The translations under genes and the position numbers were made by a program. Of a DNA stretch of 64,000 nucleotides, positions 49,386-58,897 are shown one piece after another; position 1 is the stretch's first letter, and each line of letters opens with the position of its first letter. The notes beneath the pieces were generated by a model that was not told where the DNA came from, did no database searches, and worked only from the letters and a program-made list of their open reading frames with translations. Origin of the DNA: Salidesulfovibrio onnuriiensis (lineage in GTDB: Bacteria; Desulfobacterota; Desulfovibrionia; Desulfovibrionales; Desulfovibrionaceae); contig NZ_CP040751.1 of assembly GCF_008001235.1 (NCBI RefSeq), positions 1,781,001-1,845,000 of the forward strand, written 5' to 3'.

Positions 49386-50423
49386 CTAGCCTCGCTTGCG
49401 TGCAATGATCAGTTCCATGGGTCCCATGGGCAGCATCAGGGTCCTGACCTCCACCGAGGCGAAACCCGCGCCGGGCAGATGCGAGGCGATCTCGCCCTGC
49501 TCAAAGGAGACGTCCTGTCCCTCCAGGGCCAGGGAGAGGCGGGAAAGCACGACCCCGGCCGGCTGGGTCCGCTCGCAGGTCAGGCCTTCGTGGAAGCTGA
49601 TGAACACGCCGCCCGGATTCAGGGCCGCATGCACGCGGGCGGCCATGGCGTCGAGGTCCTTGGCGTAATACAGGGTGTGGCTGGCCCAGATGAGGTCGTA
49701 ACCCTGGCCGAAGTCCACCTCGTTGTAGTCGCCGTCGATGGTGGTCACCCGGTCCAGCAGACCCGCCGCTGCGATTTCCTCTCGGGCCACTTCCATGACC
49801 GGGGGCAGGTCGCAGAGCACGCCCTGGAGGTCGGGGTGACGGGAAACCGTGGCCATGCACATGATGCCCGGGCCGCAGCCCATGTCCAGCATGCGCTTCA
49901 TGGCCGGGAATTCCGGGAGCGAGGCCACGAGCCCGGCCACATGGTCGGCCATGCCCGCCTTCTGGTAGGAGGCCAGGTGGCGCACGGACTGTTTCCACAT
50001 TTCCTCGCCGTCCAGCTTGTTCCGCGTGTCCACCTCGGGCGGTCCCTGGCGGATCAGCTCGGGGATGCGCCCCAGGTTGCGGTGCTGCATGTTGGAGAGA
50101 TTTTCCACCAGCCCCCCGAGATAGGATGGGCTGCCCTTGCGCAGATAGGATTCCGCAAAGGGGGTGTTGGCATAGGCCCCGTTTTGTTTTTCGGCAAAGC
50201 CCATGGCCGCCATGGCGTCCAGGAAGTAGACGAGGTTGGTCCGGTCGGTCTCCACGCCCAGTGCCCGGGCAATGGCTTCCGGCTCCGTGTGTTCGGCCAG
50301 GATGTCGGCCATGTCCATTTTCAGGGTCGTGTCCAGCACGGCCATGCGGATGGGGCCGATCATCAGTTCGAAGACCAAACCGGGGTTGGGGCCCGGGGTG
50401 TGGGCCGTGGGCTGCTGCAGCAT
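49386..50423 (-). CDS. O-methyltransferase-like SAM-dependent enzyme
   Basis: The 345-residue enzyme has an N-terminal winged-helix dimerisation domain (about 15-95: IARALGVETDRTNLVYFLDAM, GAYANTPFAESYL). A methyltransferase domain with MLDMGCGPGI and DGDYNEVDFGQGYDLIWASHTLYYAKD follows, as in plant- and polyketide-type O-methyltransferases. Three ATGs in a row stand at the start (50429, 50426, 50423); the third is best spaced after AAGGA. It lies 10 bases after the TonB receptor gene. It may modify the transported chelate or make a ligand; the substrate is unknown. Confidence 0.85.
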   Translation of the reverse strand: MLQQPTAHTPGPNPGLVFELMIGPIRMAVLDTTLKMDMADILAEHTEPEAIARALGVETDRTNLVYFLDAMAAMGFAEKQNGAYANTPFAESYLRKGSPSYLGGLVENLSNMQHRNLGRIPELIRQGPPEVDTRNKLDGEEMWKQSVRHLASYQKAGMADHVAGLVASLPEFPAMKRMLDMGCGPGIMCMATVSRHPDLQGVLCDLPPVMEVAREEIAAAGLLDRVTTIDGDYNEVDFGQGYDLIWASHTLYYAKDLDAMAARVHAALNPGGVFISFHEGLTCERTQPAGVVLSRLSLALEGQDVSFEQGEIASHLPGAGFASVEVRTLMLPMGPMELIIARKRG

Positions 50424-50433
50424 CATCATATCC

Positions 50434-52515
50434 TTAGAATCTCCAGTTGAGGGTGAATCCGAATGTCCTGGGCGCACCGTCCTCCACCATGGCAAGACCC
50501 GCGCCGTTTTTGACCTGCTTGACCGTATAGGCCTCGTCGAACAGGTTCTCGCACCACAGGGAGAATTCGATCTCCTCGGTCTGGTACCCTGTGCGCAGGT
50601 TCACGGTCCGGTAGCCGTCCTGCTTGAGCTCGTTGGCCGCGTCAAAGTACTGCTCGCCGGTGCCCAGCAGGTCGGCCAGGGCGAAGATGCCGCTCTGGTG
50701 GTTGTATTGGACGCCGAGGTTGTAGGTGTATTCCGGTGCCCAGGGCAGCCTGTTGCCGCTGTAGTCCACGGGAGTGCCGCCCGAAGTGGTTTCCCATTCG
50801 TCCACTTTGGAATCGGCATAGCCGAAGCCCGCAGTCAGCTGCAGCTCGGGGATGGGGTTGTACTGGCCCTCGAGTTCGACGCCCTGGGTGTGCGCCTCGG
50901 CCGCGTTGGTGAATTTCCAGACGCCCAGGCCCGCACCGGCGATTTCCTCGCGCACCTGCTTGTCGGTGATGTCCGCGTAGAATGCCGTGGCGTTGAGGCG
51001 CAGGGTATTGTTCAGCCAGTTGGTCTTGACGCCGACCTCGTAGTTCATGGTGTGTTCGGCGTCGTAGGCGAAGCTGTCCTCGCTGGTGGCCGAGTAGAAG
51101 TTGAAGCCCCCGGCCAGGAATCCCCGGGAAACGGTGGTGTAGGCCGTGACGTTGTTGGTGAAGTCGTAGGCCAGGGAAACCATGGGCAGCCATTCCGTGG
51201 CGTCCACGTCCTTTTCGTAGGAGACCGGCCCGGTGTTGGGGGTATAAGTCTGTTTCCCGCTGTTGTGGGAGACGTCCAGGCGCATGCCGCCCGTGAGCCG
51301 CAGCCCGTCGACGATCTCGTAGGTAGCCTGGCCGAAGCCCGCGTAGCCGAGGTCCTCGCTGTCGCCGGAGCGCTTGGAGGTCAGCAGCGGGTTCACGTGG
51401 GTGAAGTCGATGCCCGCGTCAATGGCCTCGTAACGTCCGTAGAATCCCGCCAGCCAGGAGAGAGCGCCCTTGTCCGTGGAGTTCAGGCGAAATTCCTGGC
51501 TCCAGCTGTCCATGTCCGTATCCAGGTCCGAGTATCCCAGGGCCGTGGAGGTCCTGTCCGAGTCGAGGTGGTGCTCGCGGTCAAAGGTGCGGTGGCTGGT
51601 GATGGAGGTCAGATCCACGCTCGGCCAGCTGTATTTGACCCGTGCGGACTGGCCCAGTTCCTTTTCGTAGGCCTTGTCGCTCTCGTTGCTGGTCACCTTG
51701 AAGCGGTCGGTGGAGTTGGGACCTTCGGCGTAGCGCAGGGAGCTGATGCCCATGTCGCGGGCCGCGCCGTCCACGTTCAGGGTGATGTCCCAATCGTCCG
51801 TGGGTGTCCAGCGCAGTGCGCCTTCTCCGTTCAGGGTCTTTTTCCCGTTCACGTCGTCATCGCCCGTGAGGGTGTTTTCATTATACCCGTGGGTGGTGTA
51901 GCCCTGCAGGGAGAGTCTGTAGAAGAGCAGGTCGTCGGTGATGGGGCCGCTGGTGCTCGCGCCCAGACGGGCCGTGTGGTAGTTGCCGGCCTCCAGCAGC
52001 ACCTTGTTGTGCTGGTCGTTGTCCGGCTTCTCGCGCACGATGTTGATGACCCCGGATTCGCTGTTGCGGCCGTAGAGGGTGGCCTGGGGCCCGCGCAGGA
52101 TCTCTACCCGCTCCACATCGAACAGGTCCTGGTTGGTCATGTAGCCCATGGGGTAGGCCACGTCGTCCACGTACAGGCCCATGGGGCTGAACAGGGAGGT
52201 GTCGATGGTGGAGATGCCCCGGCAGATGATGGACCCACCCGAACTGGTGTCCTTGACATAAACGTTGGGGGCGAAGCGGGTCAGGTCGCTCAGGTTGTTC
52301 ACCCCGCGCGTCTCCATGAACATTTCGTCCATGACCGAGATGTTGCCCGGGAAATCCTTGAGGGTTCCGTCGCGTTTGGTTGCCGTGACCGTGACCGCAT
52401 CCATGGTCACGGTTTTTGTTCCGTTGTCTGAGGCCTCGTCTTCCCCGGCCATGGCCGGGGAAAGCGCGCAGAGGGTGAATGTGAAGATCAGCCCGAAAAG
52501 CTTGTGAATTCTCAT
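50434..52515 (-). CDS. TonB-dependent outer-membrane receptor
   Basis: The 693-residue protein has a signal peptide (GLIFTFTLCALSPAMAGE) and a TonB-box-like segment TVTMDAVTVTATK. A plug domain follows (SVMDEMFMETRGVNNLSDLTRFAPNV, ERVEILRGPQATLYGRNSESGVINIV), then a 22-strand-type barrel that ends in the usual aromatic residue (FGFTLNWRF). The nearest well-known relatives are siderophore receptors of the FhuA/FecA broad class; the ligand is not identifiable. The ATG at 52515 is preferred to a GTG at 52527. A Fur-box-like sequence lies 41-55 bases upstream. Energy would come from the TonB2-type system encoded upstream. Confidence 0.92.
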   Translation of the reverse strand: MRIHKLFGLIFTFTLCALSPAMAGEDEASDNGTKTVTMDAVTVTATKRDGTLKDFPGNISVMDEMFMETRGVNNLSDLTRFAPNVYVKDTSSGGSIICRGISTIDTSLFSPMGLYVDDVAYPMGYMTNQDLFDVERVEILRGPQATLYGRNSESGVINIVREKPDNDQHNKVLLEAGNYHTARLGASTSGPITDDLLFYRLSLQGYTTHGYNENTLTGDDDVNGKKTLNGEGALRWTPTDDWDITLNVDGAARDMGISSLRYAEGPNSTDRFKVTSNESDKAYEKELGQSARVKYSWPSVDLTSITSHRTFDREHHLDSDRTSTALGYSDLDTDMDSWSQEFRLNSTDKGALSWLAGFYGRYEAIDAGIDFTHVNPLLTSKRSGDSEDLGYAGFGQATYEIVDGLRLTGGMRLDVSHNSGKQTYTPNTGPVSYEKDVDATEWLPMVSLAYDFTNNVTAYTTVSRGFLAGGFNFYSATSEDSFAYDAEHTMNYEVGVKTNWLNNTLRLNATAFYADITDKQVREEIAGAGLGVWKFTNAAEAHTQGVELEGQYNPIPELQLTAGFGYADSKVDEWETTSGGTPVDYSGNRLPWAPEYTYNLGVQYNHQSGIFALADLLGTGEQYFDAANELKQDGYRTVNLRTGYQTEEIEFSLWCENLFDEAYTVKQVKNGAGLAMVEDGAPRTFGFTLNWRF

Positions 52516-52555
52516 TTTTGTTCCCACCTGAAAATGCAGCGTATTAAGATGAATT

Positions 52556-52570
52556 TGATAATCATGCTCA
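52556..52570. promoter_or_regulatory. Fur-box-like site upstream of the TonB receptor gene
   Basis: TGATAATCATGCTCA matches 12 of the 14 defined positions of the 7-1-7 Fur consensus TGATAATNATTATCA. On the minus strand it lies between TTGAGC and a TTAATA-like -10, so Fur binding would block transcription. Confidence 0.65.
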
Positions 52571-52637
52571 ATACACGGACGGGGTGGGCTCGACTAATCC
52601 CGGCAGGGCGAAAGTTGCCGGTAGCCGGACTTTCTGT

Positions 52638-53624
52638 TCAGGAGACGAGCAGGCGGCGCTGGTTGGTCAGGAAATCCTTGGGCAGGATGCCGAAACGTTC
52701 CTTGAAGGCCTGGCTGAAGTGGCTCAGGCTCTGGTATCCCACGGCATAGGCCGCCTCGGTCACGTTGAGGTTGCCCTCCTGCAAAAGTTCATGGGCCTTT
52801 TGCAGCCGGTGCTCGCGGAAGTAGCCGAAGACCGAGGAGGCGTAGACCTGCCGGAAACCGGTTTTGAGTTTTTTTTCATTGATGCCCACCCGGGCCGCAA
52901 GCTCGGGCAGGTTGGGCGGGTTTTCCAGGTCGCTTGTCAGGATCTCGCTTGCGTGGCGGATGCGTTCCACGTCCGCGGGGCACAGGGCGTGAGATGTTGC
53001 TTTGCGGTGGGTCTGGGATTCGATGTAGTCCTGAAGCTGCATGGCCAGCAGCTCCATGACCCGGCTTTCCAGGAACATCTTGCGCATGCCGCCCGTGTAT
53101 GGGCAGTTCAGGATCTGGGTCAGCAGGCAGTGCTTGGCTGGGTTGCAGGGGCCGAACCAGGCCATGGGGGTGTCCAGCCGGCCTTCCAGTTTTCTTTGGA
53201 ACTCCACCGGTAGCTGGTCCATGCTGTCCGCAAAGTAGTCGTAAAGCAGTTCCGGGGCAACGATGATGCCCATGATGCAGTTGGAAGCGCCGCCAGGTTG
53301 TTCCAGGAACCCGTGGGTCTTGGGCAGGTGGAAGATGCCGTTAGATCCCGCCTGCATCTCATGGGTCTGGTTGCGCAGGCAGCCGCTGGAATAGACGCAC
53401 CTGTTTCGGCCGGAATAGGTGAACCCGAATTGGATGGGCGCATCGTCCATGTCAAAGCTGGCCCGGAGCGGATCTTCCGGCGTGGAGCGGGAGATGGTCA
53501 GCGCCAGGCCGGGCCGGAGCAGGCAGGACTGGAAGGCCCTGGACCCCGAGACGCCGCCCTCGGTTGAGAATTCGAGCGCATCGCATGTGCCGGACGATCT
53601 GCTGGCCGCACTTTCCCTGTTCAT
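52638..53624 (-). CDS. AraC-family regulator, PchR-like
   Basis: The 328-residue protein ends in a double helix-turn-helix AraC domain (NLPELAARVGINEKKLKTGF, NVTEAAYAVGYQSLSHFSQAFKERFGILP). GYFREHRLQKAHELL is typical of PchR-type siderophore-responsive activators. The N-terminal 200 residues would form the ligand-sensing part. GGGGAGG precedes the ATG. It lies between the TonB2-type operon and the receptor gene, with a Fur-like box in its own promoter. It is probably an activator of the receptor operon when the chelate is present. Confidence 0.88.
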   Translation of the reverse strand: MNRESAASRSSGTCDALEFSTEGGVSGSRAFQSCLLRPGLALTISRSTPEDPLRASFDMDDAPIQFGFTYSGRNRCVYSSGCLRNQTHEMQAGSNGIFHLPKTHGFLEQPGGASNCIMGIIVAPELLYDYFADSMDQLPVEFQRKLEGRLDTPMAWFGPCNPAKHCLLTQILNCPYTGGMRKMFLESRVMELLAMQLQDYIESQTHRKATSHALCPADVERIRHASEILTSDLENPPNLPELAARVGINEKKLKTGFRQVYASSVFGYFREHRLQKAHELLQEGNLNVTEAAYAVGYQSLSHFSQAFKERFGILPKDFLTNQRRLLVS

Positions 53625-53679
53625 GATTACCTCCCCGCAGGCAATGGGTTCACTGAGTTGCAGTGCGTATAGTATTATA

Positions 53680-53698
53680 GATAATGAAAGTCAATTTC
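53680..53698. promoter_or_regulatory. Fur-box-like site upstream of the AraC regulator gene
   Basis: GATAATGAAAGTCAATTTC agrees with the 19-base Fur consensus at 15 positions. On the minus strand it covers a promoter TTGACT-N17-TATACG and an alternative TATAAT. The 133-base gap to the TPR gene holds nothing else that I can see. Confidence 0.55.
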
Positions 53699-53757
53699 AA
53701 TATCTAAAAGGACAGAGGAGATTATGAACGGATTTCAGGGCGGACTTTTGCCGGTTT

Positions 53758-54924
53758 CTATTCCCCGGCTTCCCTACGCACGGCTTCCAGGTCTTCCAGC
53801 ACGGCAAGGTAGCCCTTGGCCTGTCCCATGTATTCCTTCAGGCCCGCGATGCGGGTCAGTTCCTGTCTGGCGCGTTTCCAGTCCTTGCGCTCCCAGGCGC
53901 ACAGGGCCAGGAAGAACCGGGCTTCGGGCTGGCTGCCCGACTTCGCCAGGGGGGCGAGGGCGGTTTCGGCTTCCTCGAACCGGCGGGAGCGGTAGAGCAT
54001 CCTGCCCTTTTCAAGGGCCGCCGCGCCGCCTTTTGAATGGCGGTCCAGGTAGTTTACGGCCTGTTGGGTCCTTCCCGCGGATGCGTACAGCGCCGCGATC
54101 TTGAGCGCCTGCTCGAGGCTGGGGGATGCGCCGTAGGCGCGTTGCAGGGTCGCGGCGGCCATGAGCGGGGCCTGCTGGTAATTGTAGATTGCGGCCAGCC
54201 GTTCCAGGTCCTGGCGCGAGGGCTCGTCCAGGCGGCAGCATATTTCCAGCGCCGCGGCGGCCCGGGAATACGACTCACGGTCCAGGTGCAGCTTGGCCAG
54301 CAGCTTCCAGTAGTCCGCATCCTCGGGGCTGGCGTTCAGGTAGTTGAGCAGCATGGATTCGGCCTGCCGGGTCTGCTTGGCATCGATGAGGGAGTGGATG
54401 GCCAGCCGGATCCACTCCTTGCGCGGCTCCTTGGACTGGGCGATGAGCTTCTGCAGCACCCGGGCCGCATCCTTGTAGTCTTCGCCCAGGTAAAAGGCGG
54501 ACCCGGCCTGGAAGAGCAGCTCGGGTTTGCCCGTTTTCTGCAGGCCGTGTGTTTTCTCGAACAGGCGGCCCGCCTCGGCGTACTGCTCCATCTCGTAGAG
54601 CACGACCCCGGTGTTCAGGCACAGGAATTCGTCCTCGGGAAAGGCCTGGTGCCCTTTTCGGAATACGGACAGGGCCTGCTTTTTTTCCCCGGCCAGATGC
54701 AGTGCGCCGCCCAGGGCGAGGTAGACCTGCGCGTGGATGTCCTCCCGGGTGGATTCCATGTATTTGTGGAGCATGGCCGCCGCCTGGGCGTACTGCTTGT
54801 CGTCCATGAGCAGCTGGGCCTTGTGCAGGGCCTGCCGCCCCAGGGGCGGGACCTTGGCCGAAGCCGGGCCCGCAAGCAGCAGGACCAGGGCGCAGGCGGC
54901 CAGAAAAATGCGTGCGGTGTTCAT
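53758..54924 (-). CDS. Periplasmic tetratricopeptide-repeat protein of the TonB2-type system
   Basis: The 388-residue protein has a signal peptide (ACALVLLLAGPASAK) and then helical TPR-type repeats along its length, such as QYAQAAAMLHKYMES, KKQALSVFRKGHQAFPEDE, QYAEAGRLFEKTHGL and DYKDAARVLQKLIAQ. A TPR protein ends the gene order of the Vibrio TonB2 clusters, the same position as here. It may scaffold the periplasmic parts of the TonB complex. The ATG overlaps the tonB stop (ATGA). Confidence 0.85.
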   Translation of the reverse strand: MNTARIFLAACALVLLLAGPASAKVPPLGRQALHKAQLLMDDKQYAQAAAMLHKYMESTREDIHAQVYLALGGALHLAGEKKQALSVFRKGHQAFPEDEFLCLNTGVVLYEMEQYAEAGRLFEKTHGLQKTGKPELLFQAGSAFYLGEDYKDAARVLQKLIAQSKEPRKEWIRLAIHSLIDAKQTRQAESMLLNYLNASPEDADYWKLLAKLHLDRESYSRAAAALEICCRLDEPSRQDLERLAAIYNYQQAPLMAAATLQRAYGASPSLEQALKIAALYASAGRTQQAVNYLDRHSKGGAAALEKGRMLYRSRRFEEAETALAPLAKSGSQPEARFFLALCAWERKDWKRARQELTRIAGLKEYMGQAKGYLAVLEDLEAVRREAGE

Positions 54925-55583
54925 TGTGTCAGCTCGAAGTTGAAGGGAAGCAGGACCCAGGTGTCCACGGCCTGTCCCTGGTAATGCCCGGGCCGGAACT
55001 TCCAGCGTTTGGCCGCGCCGAGCGCCGCCTTTTCGAACACGCCGGACGGGTTGGCCGAATGGATGGAGAGGTTGGTGGGCAGGCCCTGGCTGGTGACCAG
55101 CATGCGCACCACCACCGAACCCTCGATGCGGTTGCGTTTGGCCCCGTAGGGATATTCCGGCGGCACGCTGCGCAGCACCTGGGGAACTTCGTCCACCTCG
55201 TCCATGTTGAACCCGATGCCGCCCAGGTCGCCCGAGGGCATGGCGATGCCTCCCTTGAGGCCCGGGTGCATGTCCGCGCTGAAATTGGGCGTGCTGAGGT
55301 TCATGAGCGGCTTGACGTTCTTGGGCCGGGCCTTGGAGGAAAACGTCTTGGGCAGGGTCTTGGGAGGTTTGGTCTCCGTGATCTCCTTGCGCTTGAGCGG
55401 TTCCACTGGCTTGTCCCTGCGGGGCTGGGCAATGCGGATGGCCCCTTCCACCACGGTGAAATCCCCGGGCTGCTGCGCGTCGTTCAGGAGCAGCACGCCC
55501 ACGTAGATGAGGCCCGCCATCATCACCGCCGCCATGCTGGCGGCCACGAAGTCGCCCGATCCCTTGGCCCTGCGGATCATCAT
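54921..55583 (-). CDS. tonB: TonB-family energy-transducing protein (TonB2 type)
   Basis: The 220-residue protein has one N-terminal membrane helix (about 15-35). A short basic/proline linker follows (RRDKPVEPLKRKEITETKPPKTL), shorter than the proline-rich arm of TonB1 proteins. The C-terminal TonB domain contains YPYGAKRNRIEGSVVVRMLV and WKFRPG. It carries proton-motive energy from ExbB/ExbD to the outer-membrane receptor. The first of two ATGs (55583) overlaps the exbD stop. The short arm is typical of the TonB2 class. Confidence 0.9.
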   Translation of the reverse strand: MMIRRAKGSGDFVAASMAAVMMAGLIYVGVLLLNDAQQPGDFTVVEGAIRIAQPRRDKPVEPLKRKEITETKPPKTLPKTFSSKARPKNVKPLMNLSTPNFSADMHPGLKGGIAMPSGDLGGIGFNMDEVDEVPQVLRSVPPEYPYGAKRNRIEGSVVVRMLVTSQGLPTNLSIHSANPSGVFEKAALGAAKRWKFRPGHYQGQAVDTWVLLPFNFELTQ

Positions 55584-55990
55584 TCCTTCCTTGCCGCGAT
55601 GCTGATGTTGCGCACGCCCGCCAGCCTGCATTGGTCCAGCACCTGGACGGCGGCGCCGGTCATGCTTTCCTTGTCGGCCACGATGACCACGGACCCGTCC
55701 GGGGTCTCGGCCAGGAAGCGTTCCATGTAGGCCCGCACCGAGCGGATATCCAGGGGTCTGCCTTCCACGAAGATCTGGCCTTCGGCGGTGAGCCCCAGGA
55801 TGACGTTGGCCTTTTCCTTGGTTTCTGCGCTCTGGGCCGAGGGCCGCTGCACGTCCACCCCGGATTCGCGCACGAAGCTGGTGGTGACGATGAAGAAGAT
55901 GAGCAGGATGAAGACCATGTCGATGAGCGGGGTCATGTTGATCTCGCTCCTGCGGGTTCGCGCCCCGCGTGCGTATCGGATGCTTCTCAT
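55580..55990 (-). CDS. exbD: Biopolymer transport protein ExbD
   Basis: The 136-residue protein has a single N-terminal membrane helix with the proton-carrying aspartate in MTPLIDMVFILLIFFIV. A periplasmic ExbD/TolR domain follows. It pairs with the ExbB encoded three bases upstream. The stop overlaps the tonB start as ATGA. Confidence 0.95.
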   Translation of the reverse strand: MRSIRYARGARTRRSEINMTPLIDMVFILLIFFIVTTSFVRESGVDVQRPSAQSAETKEKANVILGLTAEGQIFVEGRPLDIRSVRAYMERFLAETPDGSVVIVADKESMTGAAVQVLDQCRLAGVRNISIAARKE

Positions 55991-55993
55991 GCC

Positions 55994-56623
55994 TTATTCC
56001 CTGCAGGCCCCGAGGCCGTCGGTCTGTTCCTGCAGGCCGATGCAGAAGAGTTCCATGCGGGCCTTGAGCCGTTCGGCCCGGCGGAAGAGCAGGCCGCCCA
56101 GCAGCAGGCCGGGCACGGCCACCACCAGGCCGCTCTGGGTGGTCACCAGGGCCTCGGAGATTCCCGAGGCCAGGGCCCGGGCATTGCCGGTGCCGAACTG
56201 TGAGATGACGTCAAAGGTGGTGATCATGCCGGTCACCGTGCCCAGCAGGCCCAGCAGCGGGGCGATGGCCGCCAGGATCAGGATGGTGCCGATGTAGCGC
56301 ATGGCCTTGAATTCCTGGCGCACACGGATGGCTTCGAGCATGTCCCGGTTCAGTTCGGGATCTTCGCAGCGCTCGTCCATGTACTGGGAAAGGATGTCCC
56401 ACTGCCACTGGGCCAGGCCCGCCTTGCACACGCTCGGCTCGCCCCGGAAGAGCTCCAGGCATTGCTGCGGGGTGCCTTCCCTGCGGCGTTCGCGCAGGAA
56501 GCGGATGGCCTTGACCAGGGCCAGGGTCCACATGAGCAGGGAAAGGGCCATGAGCGGGATCATGATTTCGCCGCCCGCCTGGAAATGCTCCACCATGCGT
56601 TCCACGAGATTATGCTGCTGCAT
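55994..56623 (-). CDS. exbB: Biopolymer transport protein ExbB (MotA/TolQ/ExbB channel)
   Basis: The 209-residue protein has three membrane helices (about 20-40, 115-140, 160-185). Conserved are IAPLLGLLGTVTGMITTF and GISEALVTTQSGLVVAVPGLLL. With ExbD it forms the proton channel that powers TonB. Its start lies inside the end of the TtpC-like gene (14-base overlap). Confidence 0.95.
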   Translation of the reverse strand: MQQHNLVERMVEHFQAGGEIMIPLMALSLLMWTLALVKAIRFLRERRREGTPQQCLELFRGEPSVCKAGLAQWQWDILSQYMDERCEDPELNRDMLEAIRVRQEFKAMRYIGTILILAAIAPLLGLLGTVTGMITTFDVISQFGTGNARALASGISEALVTTQSGLVVAVPGLLLGGLLFRRAERLKARMELFCIGLQEQTDGLGACRE

Positions 56624-58034
56624 CGAGTTTCTCCCGTTTCCTGATCTGTCCTTGTTTCATGAGAGCCACGGCGAATCCGGTGCCCTTTTCCTCCATGTCG
56701 CCGATGATCTTGTCCACCCTGCGTTCCAGCACGTGGTGCAGGATCATGATGGGTACGGCCACGGCCAGGCCGAGCTGGGTGGTGACCAGCGCCTCGGAAA
56801 TGCCGCCGGACATCATGCGCGGGTCGCCGGTGCCGTACAGGGTGATGATCTGGAAGGTGTTGATCATGCCCGTGACCGTGCCCAGCAGCCCCAGCAGGGG
56901 TGCCACGGCGGCCAGTACGTTGAGGGTGGGCAGGAAGCGCTCCAGCATGGGCAGTTCCTTGAGCAGCCCTTCCTGGAAGGCGTTTTCGATGATCTCGCGG
57001 GTGTTGCCCATGTACTTGAGGGTGTGCCCGATGATGCGGCAGGTGGGGAACTGGGACTGCGCGCGGCAGAATTCCCCGCACTGCTTCCATTCCCCCTTGG
57101 AGACCATCCTGAGGATCTGCTTCATGTTGCGGTCCGAGTTGCCCCGGATCCGGCTCAGGGCGTAGAAACGCTCGGCCACCAGACCCATGGCCACGAGCCC
57201 CACCAGGATGATGGGCCAGACCAGCAGGCCGCCCGCCTTGAGCCAGTCCCAGACGCTCTTCTGTTCCTGGGCCAGACGGGTGAAGGCCGCGCCGTTGGAG
57301 ATGTCCACCGGGAAGGCCGCGCCCTTGCCGTCGAAAAAGTCGTCCATGAGTCCGGCCAGGGACCAGCCCGGTTCGCCCTGCACGGCCATGAGCTTGCTGC
57401 CGTCGCTGGTGGGCCGCAGGAAGCCCAGGCTGCCGTCCTTCAGGCGGTAGGCCTCGGTAAAGGTCCCCACGCGGACCAGCTCGCCGGTCTTGTCCATGCC
57501 GTCCGCGCCGATGAAGGCCCCGGTACGGCGCACAACGGCCCCGGAGGCCGCCATTTCGTCCAGGTACAGGGCGAGCAGGTTGCGGATGCCTTCCAGCCCC
57601 GGGAATTTCTCGGGCTGGAGCACCTCTTCCAGCACGGCGGTGCGTTCGGGGTGCTCCGGCGTGGTCAGGCTTTCGTGGAAATAGTCCCGGGCCTGCTTGG
57701 CCGAGGTGCGGATGGTGCCGTCGATGGTCTTGAGCTCATGGGCCTGGGCCGCGAGCTCCTCCTTGAGGGCGTCTTCGCGCTTCAGCAGTTCGTCGTAGCG
57801 GGCCTTGAGGCCGTCGAACCGCTTTTGCTTCTCGGCGATGCCGCGTTGCAGCGCGGCCTTTTCCCCGCCGAGCTCCTTTTGCTCGCCGGCGATGATGGCC
57901 CTGGTTTTGGCAGCGTTCTGCGTTGCCTCGGCCACCATGCCGTGCATGGCCTTGGAGGTGGCGTCCCAGCCCTGGGCCAGCGCCCCCGTGGTCAGGACCG
58001 TGAAGATCATGAGGGTATGAATGGCGTATCTCAT
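56610..58034 (-). CDS. TtpC-like long ExbB-family protein
   Basis: The 474-residue protein has a signal peptide and a periplasmic coiled coil (about 40-120, KELGGEKAALQRGIAEKQKRFDG...). A further periplasmic domain runs to about 260. A C-terminal MotA/TolQ/ExbB channel domain follows with VAPLLGLLGTVTGMINTF and GISEALVTTQLGLAVAVPI. The architecture and place, between a DUF3450 gene and exbB, match TtpC, a fourth component required by Vibrio TonB2 systems. It overlaps both neighbours. Confidence 0.9.
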   Translation of the reverse strand: MRYAIHTLMIFTVLTTGALAQGWDATSKAMHGMVAEATQNAAKTRAIIAGEQKELGGEKAALQRGIAEKQKRFDGLKARYDELLKREDALKEELAAQAHELKTIDGTIRTSAKQARDYFHESLTTPEHPERTAVLEEVLQPEKFPGLEGIRNLLALYLDEMAASGAVVRRTGAFIGADGMDKTGELVRVGTFTEAYRLKDGSLGFLRPTSDGSKLMAVQGEPGWSLAGLMDDFFDGKGAAFPVDISNGAAFTRLAQEQKSVWDWLKAGGLLVWPIILVGLVAMGLVAERFYALSRIRGNSDRNMKQILRMVSKGEWKQCGEFCRAQSQFPTCRIIGHTLKYMGNTREIIENAFQEGLLKELPMLERFLPTLNVLAAVAPLLGLLGTVTGMINTFQIITLYGTGDPRMMSGGISEALVTTQLGLAVAVPIMILHHVLERRVDKIIGDMEEKGTGFAVALMKQGQIRKREKLDAAA

Positions 58035-58786
58035 CGGGCGGCTCCTATGGGCAGGTCGAGCAGTTCCACGGCGCGCTTGCGGTCGGCCATGTCCTTGGCG
58101 CGGTGCAGGGTGCGGGAGTAGTTTTCGTCAAGGGGTTTCCAGGAGCCCGATGCGCGGTCCCAGTACCCGGCTTCCGCGCCGTCCGCGGTCTGGTAGAAAA
58201 GGGCGGTGCGGCCCAGGCGGAAGATGGAGACCTGGGTGGGCGCGCCGTTGAGGTCGAGTTCCCGCGAGGTGGTGGAAACGTTGCGTCCGTATTCCATTTC
58301 CACCAGCAGGGCCTCGAACACCCTGCGCAGCTTCTCGCTCAGTTCCAGGCGGTAGTCGTCCAGGGAGTCGCGCAGGAAGCCGATGCGCGCGGCGCGTTCC
58401 TCGGGCAGGAAGGGCAGGTCCGAGGAGACGAATTGCTCAAGGCTGTCCACCACGGTTTCCAGGAACGGCTCCAGCTCCATCTTGATGCGCCGGGCCTCTT
58501 CCTTGCGCCGTTCCAGCTCGGCGATGACCTCTTCCTGTTTCTTGATATACTTGGCGTATTTCCTGTTTTGGAATTCCAGCCAGGAATCCATGGCCTTCAT
58601 GTCCCGGATGTCGGCGGCAACGCCTTCCTTTTCGTCGGACCACTGCTGGTACCGTTTCTGGGCCGCAGCCTCCACGGCGACGGCCTCGGCGGCCTGCGCA
58701 TGGACGGCCTTGGCCGGCGGTGCCGCGGCTGCGAGTGCGGGCGCCAGCAGCAATGCGGTCAGGCTCAAAGTGACTGCTTTCAACAT
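58031..58786 (-). CDS. DUF3450 periplasmic coiled-coil protein
   Basis: The 251-residue protein has a signal peptide (LTALLLAPALAAAAPP) and is mostly helical, with a long coiled coil (NRKYAKYIKKQEEVIAELERRKEEAR). It has the C-terminal GRTALFYQTADGAEAGYWD motif of DUF3450. It heads TonB2-type operons in Vibrio as here, and probably supports TtpC in the periplasm. AAGGAG precedes the ATG at 58786. It is the first gene of a six-gene operon in which neighbouring genes overlap or lie three bases apart. Confidence 0.88.
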   Translation of the reverse strand: MLKAVTLSLTALLLAPALAAAAPPAKAVHAQAAEAVAVEAAAQKRYQQWSDEKEGVAADIRDMKAMDSWLEFQNRKYAKYIKKQEEVIAELERRKEEARRIKMELEPFLETVVDSLEQFVSSDLPFLPEERAARIGFLRDSLDDYRLELSEKLRRVFEALLVEMEYGRNVSTTSRELDLNGAPTQVSIFRLGRTALFYQTADGAEAGYWDRASGSWKPLDENYSRTLHRAKDMADRKRAVELLDLPIGAAR

Positions 58787-58897
58787 GTATGCTCCTTGCG
58801 GGGACCTGTCCGGTCGATCCCGTTGTACTGAAAACGGATGGGAATCATAGAAGTGTTCATGGCCGGAATACTACTCCTGGAAGGACTATTTTTAGCC